Shown: positions 12,207 to 15,296 of the stretch, piece by piece
Layout of the letters: each line of letters begins with the position of its first letter
Position numbering within the stretch: the stretch's first letter is position 1
Assembly (NCBI GenBank): GCA_002497025.1
Contig: DAMG01000002.1
Span: 1-15,296, forward strand
Direction of reading: 5' to 3'
Length of the DNA stretch: 15,296 bases
DNA from: Euryarchaeota archaeon UBA126
GTDB lineage: Archaea; Thermoplasmatota; Poseidoniia; Poseidoniales; Thalassarchaeaceae
Program-made: the position numbers and the translations under genes
The notes under the pieces: model-generated
What the model saw: the letters and a program-made list of their open reading frames with translations, nothing else
Databases searched by the model: none
What the model was told of the DNA's origin: nothing

Positions 12207-15200
12207 ATGCGTCAGCGCCTTGCGGTGTCCTTGGTTATGTTGATGTTGACATCTATGATGTCATTTGGCATAGTCGGTGGTCAGAACCCACAAAATATGG
12301 GTTCTTCAGGAGAAAACCCAGAAACTGGCGAAATCAGTCAAGATTCTAAGAATATTTTAGTCAATCCAAATCCTTGGATAGAGCCCAGCCTATGGCAACG
12401 TGTTTATTCCGGTCAGGAGGAAATTCGAGTGACTGTAATCAGTCATTCGTTAAGGGAACTCAATGCTTGGCAACATAAACACGGCCAAATTGAAACTCAA
12501 ACAGCAGCATTCGATGGGCAACAATTAGTTGTGACTGATTCGACAGATGACGTAATCGACCATCGTACATTTTGGTTGGATTCGAATATGTTTCACAAAT
12601 TATCAGGGGTGGCGGGGATAATTGGTATACTGGACGCTGAAAATTCACCCGAACCTTACGATACAACGCCATTGGGGGATGAGGGAAACCAGCCTAATTC
12701 AGTAAGGTCTGGAGAAATACATGGGGCGACAGATGCTTGGGAGAGAGGATATTCTGGTGAAGGTATAATCGTAGCCGTAGCGGATACTGGAATAGACTTC
12801 GCTCATCCCGATTTGGATGGTACTCAAGCTAGAATCCAAGATGGGAACCAACACGATGGTTGGCCAATGATGTTCGATCATAATTCGATGTATTACTGGC
12901 TAGTTAACGGCGAAGCATATCCAGAACGAAACACCTGGTATGCAGATACATCAATCCTCGATTACGACAATGATTCTAATGGTGTATTGGATAACTCCGG
13001 ACACATCATAACGGGTATTCCAAACTCGACTTCAGGAGTATATCACCTTGGAGAGCACCCCGACTCAACTCTAAGGAGTCAAATGGGAGGAGATGTACCA
13101 ATTTTGGTAATCGATTCTGTCACTAACGGAACGTATGATATTGTGATTCCTGACATTAATCGTAATGGTAATTTTAGCGACGACGAATGGATGTACAAAG
13201 GAAACGAAACCGCAGGACTGGATGAGGATGGAGACGGTATAAGAGATGTATCTGCGGGTTTGTTATATTGGATATCTGACGGAATAAATGGCGTTCCTTA
13301 TGGCGAGGTTTACGCAGCAAGGCACGGTTATTCTGATCGTATTGCTGGTGCCGGTAATCTTACTCTGTTTATGCTTGATTCTGGCAATCATGGTACACTA
13401 TGTGCTTCAGCCGTGGCAGCACAAGCACAAGTCAACAATGGCGCTGTTCTAGGAATGGCTCCTAATGCCACAATTGCAAGTATAGGCAACCACTACTCCG
13501 GAGGCCACTCACTAGATGGTTGGAGGTGGATAGCAGAAGGTAATGATGGAGATCCTTCTACTTGGGATGATCAACCCCACATAGGTTCGTTTTCTTTTGG
13601 TTATTCTAGTATAGATGACTCGGGCGCTGATTCATATTCCCTTTACCTTGATTGGCTAACTCGAGTCTACAACAACCAGACTCATTATGCAGTTGCGATT
13701 GGAAATGGTGGGCACGGTTATGGTACCGTGAAAGTACCAGGAGCGGCGCAAGGAATTTTCTCTGTCGGAGCATTTTCAAGTCGGTCAAATATGCTATGGG
13801 GGCAAAGTGCTCCATGGAATAATCGTGGTCCGAATATTGTTGGTAGAATGGATCCTGACATTGTAGCAGTCGGTTGGTCTGCAACTGGGGATTTACCCCT
13901 TAACACTCGTAATAATGGGAACTCTGCAACCACTACTTGGGGGGGTACAAGTTTGGCAACGCCCATTACTGCGGGATTACTTGCAGTGGTTGAACAGGCT
14001 TGGATTGTTAATCATGGAGATTTGCCGAAATCTCAAGAGTTCAGAGACTTTGTATTAGCTACTGCGGATGATAGGGGGTACGATCCATTTGTCCAAGGTG
14101 GAGGGTGGTTCAATGCAAGTAGGGCTACCGCTACTCTGGATGGAGAGAATGGTACCTTTTCTTTTACACCAAGTCAATGGATGACCGGCACTTTCCAAGG
14201 ACAGCACAGAGATGCAAACATCAATTTGATTTATCCAGGAGAATCCCAAACTGTCTCAATCGAAATGACAAATCATGGTGAATCCCCTATTCTGTTTACA
14301 GCTTATCCAAAGAAACACCAAGCATTGTCTCACCAAGTAGGACAATGGCTCAGCATTGGGGACGGAAGTAGTGGCGGAGAAAACAATACTTGGGATGGTT
14401 ACCAAGGTGATAGGCCTGATTTGTTAATTCCGATTCATGTGAACAATACGACCTACCAATTACATCCTCAAACCAATCTTGTAAGGGGAAGAGCAGTTAT
14501 TGAATACGCTGCTTTTGACGGTGATTTAGATCGTTCATCAAACGAACGTATTGAACTCACACTATATCGATGGAATGACGATGATGGGGATGGAATTTGG
14601 GTTGGTGATGAAGATAATGATTCAATGGTTGATGAAGTCGATTGGACAGAATCCTCTGAATTCGATGCCTATGGTACATGGTATCATCATGGCCCTCAAG
14701 CAGAGTTCCGAGTGGGATTGCCTTTCGACGACATGGGGGATGGGATGTTCCTAGGGGTGTCAAGAAGAGACGCATCTCCTTCTGGGCTTGAAAATGTAAG
14801 TATAGAATGGGATTGGACAGCATTTGGACCAGTTTCTGATAGTTGGATAAGCACTTTACATTCGTCAGGAGAAATGCCCCCAAGCAGCATCCCTCCGAAC
14901 TCGACTATTTCCTACAATTTTACTGTAAACGTGCCAATAGATGCTGAATCGGGGCTCCATCAGCACGGCCTTGTAATCAATGGGCAGACCCTGCCTATAA
15001 TCACCAACGTACCTTATACTGCACCTATCGACATAACAGCTCGCCCATTGGATGGAAATGTATCGAATCAGACCTTGTATTCTGAATCATGGATTTCAGG
15101 AGCACAAAGATGGAGTTGGCGTGCAGAATCCGGCGATTGGCGAATAATGACGGTCGATTGGCCCGAGTCGTTAGACACAGGCGGTACAGCGATTATAGAC

Positions 15201-15296
15201 GTGGATTGGGACGATAATCCATTTACAGACATCGATGTATTATGGATGTCTCAAACTCCTCATGGATATTTTGATGAAGATACATCTGCGTACGGG
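12207..15296 (+). CDS. Secreted subtilisin-like serine protease (S8, pyrolysin/TPP II-like), 3' end outside window
   Basis: The frame is open from ATG 12207 to the window edge (1030 codons, no stop). The N terminus MRQRLAVSLVMLMLTSMMSF is a signal peptide. A propeptide-like region (about 30-160) precedes the catalytic domain. The triad is D193 in VADTGIDFAHPDLDG, H395 in GNHGTLCASA and S582 in GGTSLATPITAG, with the oxyanion N500 in AIGNGGHG. Asp and His are 202 residues apart, against about 30 in classical subtilisins. Insertions of this size occur in pyrolysin and tripeptidyl-peptidase II. EF-hand-like runs (DYDNDSNG, DEDGDG, and DDDGDG near 791-796) suggest calcium binding. After about residue 620 the chain is beta-rich with many Asn/Trp and NxT/S sites, typical of surface proteins. 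An in-frame GTG at 12138 could extend the N terminus, but the signal peptide favours 12207. Expected role: digestion of external protein. Confidence 0.92.
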   Translation, partial: MRQRLAVSLVMLMLTSMMSFGIVGGQNPQNMGSSGENPETGEISQDSKNILVNPNPWIEPSLWQRVYSGQEEIRVTVISHSLRELNAWQHKHGQIETQTAAFDGQQLVVTDSTDDVIDHRTFWLDSNMFHKLSGVAGIIGILDAENSPEPYDTTPLGDEGNQPNSVRSGEIHGATDAWERGYSGEGIIVAVADTGIDFAHPDLDGTQARIQDGNQHDGWPMMFDHNSMYYWLVNGEAYPERNTWYADTSILDYDNDSNGVLDNSGHIITGIPNSTSGVYHLGEHPDSTLRSQMGGDVPILVIDSVTNGTYDIVIPDINRNGNFSDDEWMYKGNETAGLDEDGDGIRDVSAGLLYWISDGINGVPYGEVYAARHGYSDRIAGAGNLTLFMLDSGNHGTLCASAVAAQAQVNNGAVLGMAPNATIASIGNHYSGGHSLDGWRWIAEGNDGDPSTWDDQPHIGSFSFGYSSIDDSGADSYSLYLDWLTRVYNNQTHYAVAIGNGGHGYGTVKVPGAAQGIFSVGAFSSRSNMLWGQSAPWNNRGPNIVGRMDPDIVAVGWSATGDLPLNTRNNGNSATTTWGGTSLATPITAGLLAVVEQAWIVNHGDLPKSQEFRDFVLATADDRGYDPFVQGGGWFNASRATATLDGENGTFSFTPSQWMTGTFQGQHRDANINLIYPGESQTVSIEMTNHGESPILFTAYPKKHQALSHQVGQWLSIGDGSSGGENNTWDGYQGDRPDLLIPIHVNNTTYQLHPQTNLVRGRAVIEYAAFDGDLDRSSNERIELTLYRWNDDDGDGIWVGDEDNDSMVDEVDWTESSEFDAYGTWYHHGPQAEFRVGLPFDDMGDGMFLGVSRRDASPSGLENVSIEWDWTAFGPVSDSWISTLHSSGEMPPSSIPPNSTISYNFTVNVPIDAESGLHQHGLVINGQTLPIITNVPYTAPIDITARPLDGNVSNQTLYSESWISGAQRWSWRAESGDWRIMTVDWPESLDTGGTAIIDVDWDDNPFTDIDVLWMSQTPHGYFDEDTSAYG

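Noticed and set aside
12460..14890. Minus-strand open frames within the subtilase region.
   Set aside because: They are short shadows of the long plus-strand frame, which has a signal peptide and a complete Asp-His-Ser triad.
1..15296. CRISPR array, transposon ends or toxin-antitoxin pair.
   Set aside because: No regularly spaced repeats, no transposase or terminal inverted repeats, and no small adjacent gene pair of that kind were found. The only small pair (zinc ribbon and aEF-1beta) is a known translation unit.

Overview
The window reads as ordinary chromosome of a marine planktonic euryarchaeote, most likely Candidatus Poseidoniales (Marine Group II) or a close relative. The domain assignment is solid. 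It rests on an archaeal aEF-1beta with its small zinc-ribbon partner, archaeal-type TruD and FtsJ/RlmE proteins, an RNase P RNA with the universal core blocks, archaeal tRNAs and an RpiA-type isomerase. The lineage is an inference from the mix of these genes with a large secreted subtilase, an RND (HAE3-like) exporter, a VKOR disulfide system and an acyl-CoA dehydrogenase. Protein genes lean AT-rich, while the three RNA genes are visibly GC-rich. I see no transposase, integrase, CRISPR array or phage gene.

Layout. (1) 1-875: the 3' end of truD (+) converges on a minus-strand pair, a 55-residue zinc-ribbon protein followed by elongation factor 1-beta. (2) 1024-1476: a single cupin gene (+). 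(3) 4554 down to 1499: a minus-strand run of four genes, namely a membrane-anchored thioredoxin-fold protein, a VKOR-family membrane protein (its start codon directly follows the previous stop), an NAD-dependent sugar-nucleotide epimerase and the rRNA methyltransferase RlmE. (4) 4676-8089: a large RND/MMPL transporter, divergent from that run. (5) 8124-8414: RNase P RNA on the minus strand, divergent from rpiA (8534-9235, +). (6) 9285-12029 (+): tRNA-Lys(CUU), asparaginyl-tRNA synthetase and an acyl-CoA dehydrogenase. (7) tRNA-Gln(UUG) on the minus strand, then a secreted pyrolysin/TPP II-like subtilase (+) that runs off the right edge.

How the genes may work together. Most genes are housekeeping: translation (TruD, aEF-1beta, RlmE, RNase P RNA, two tRNAs, AsnRS), pentose-phosphate metabolism (RpiA) and acyl-CoA oxidation. 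The most suggestive grouping is the divergent locus at 3304-8089. A VKOR plus membrane-tethered thioredoxin pair, which should form disulfides outside the membrane, sits back to back with an RND protein whose two large external loops carry twelve cysteines in closely spaced pairs. I propose that the exporter is a client of the neighbouring disulfide machinery. Other points of interest are an inverted repeat that includes the acyl-CoA dehydrogenase start codon, a very GC-rich hairpin just before the AsnRS start, and a roughly 200-residue calcium-motif-bearing insertion between the catalytic Asp and His of the subtilase. I found no strong case for a wholly new system.
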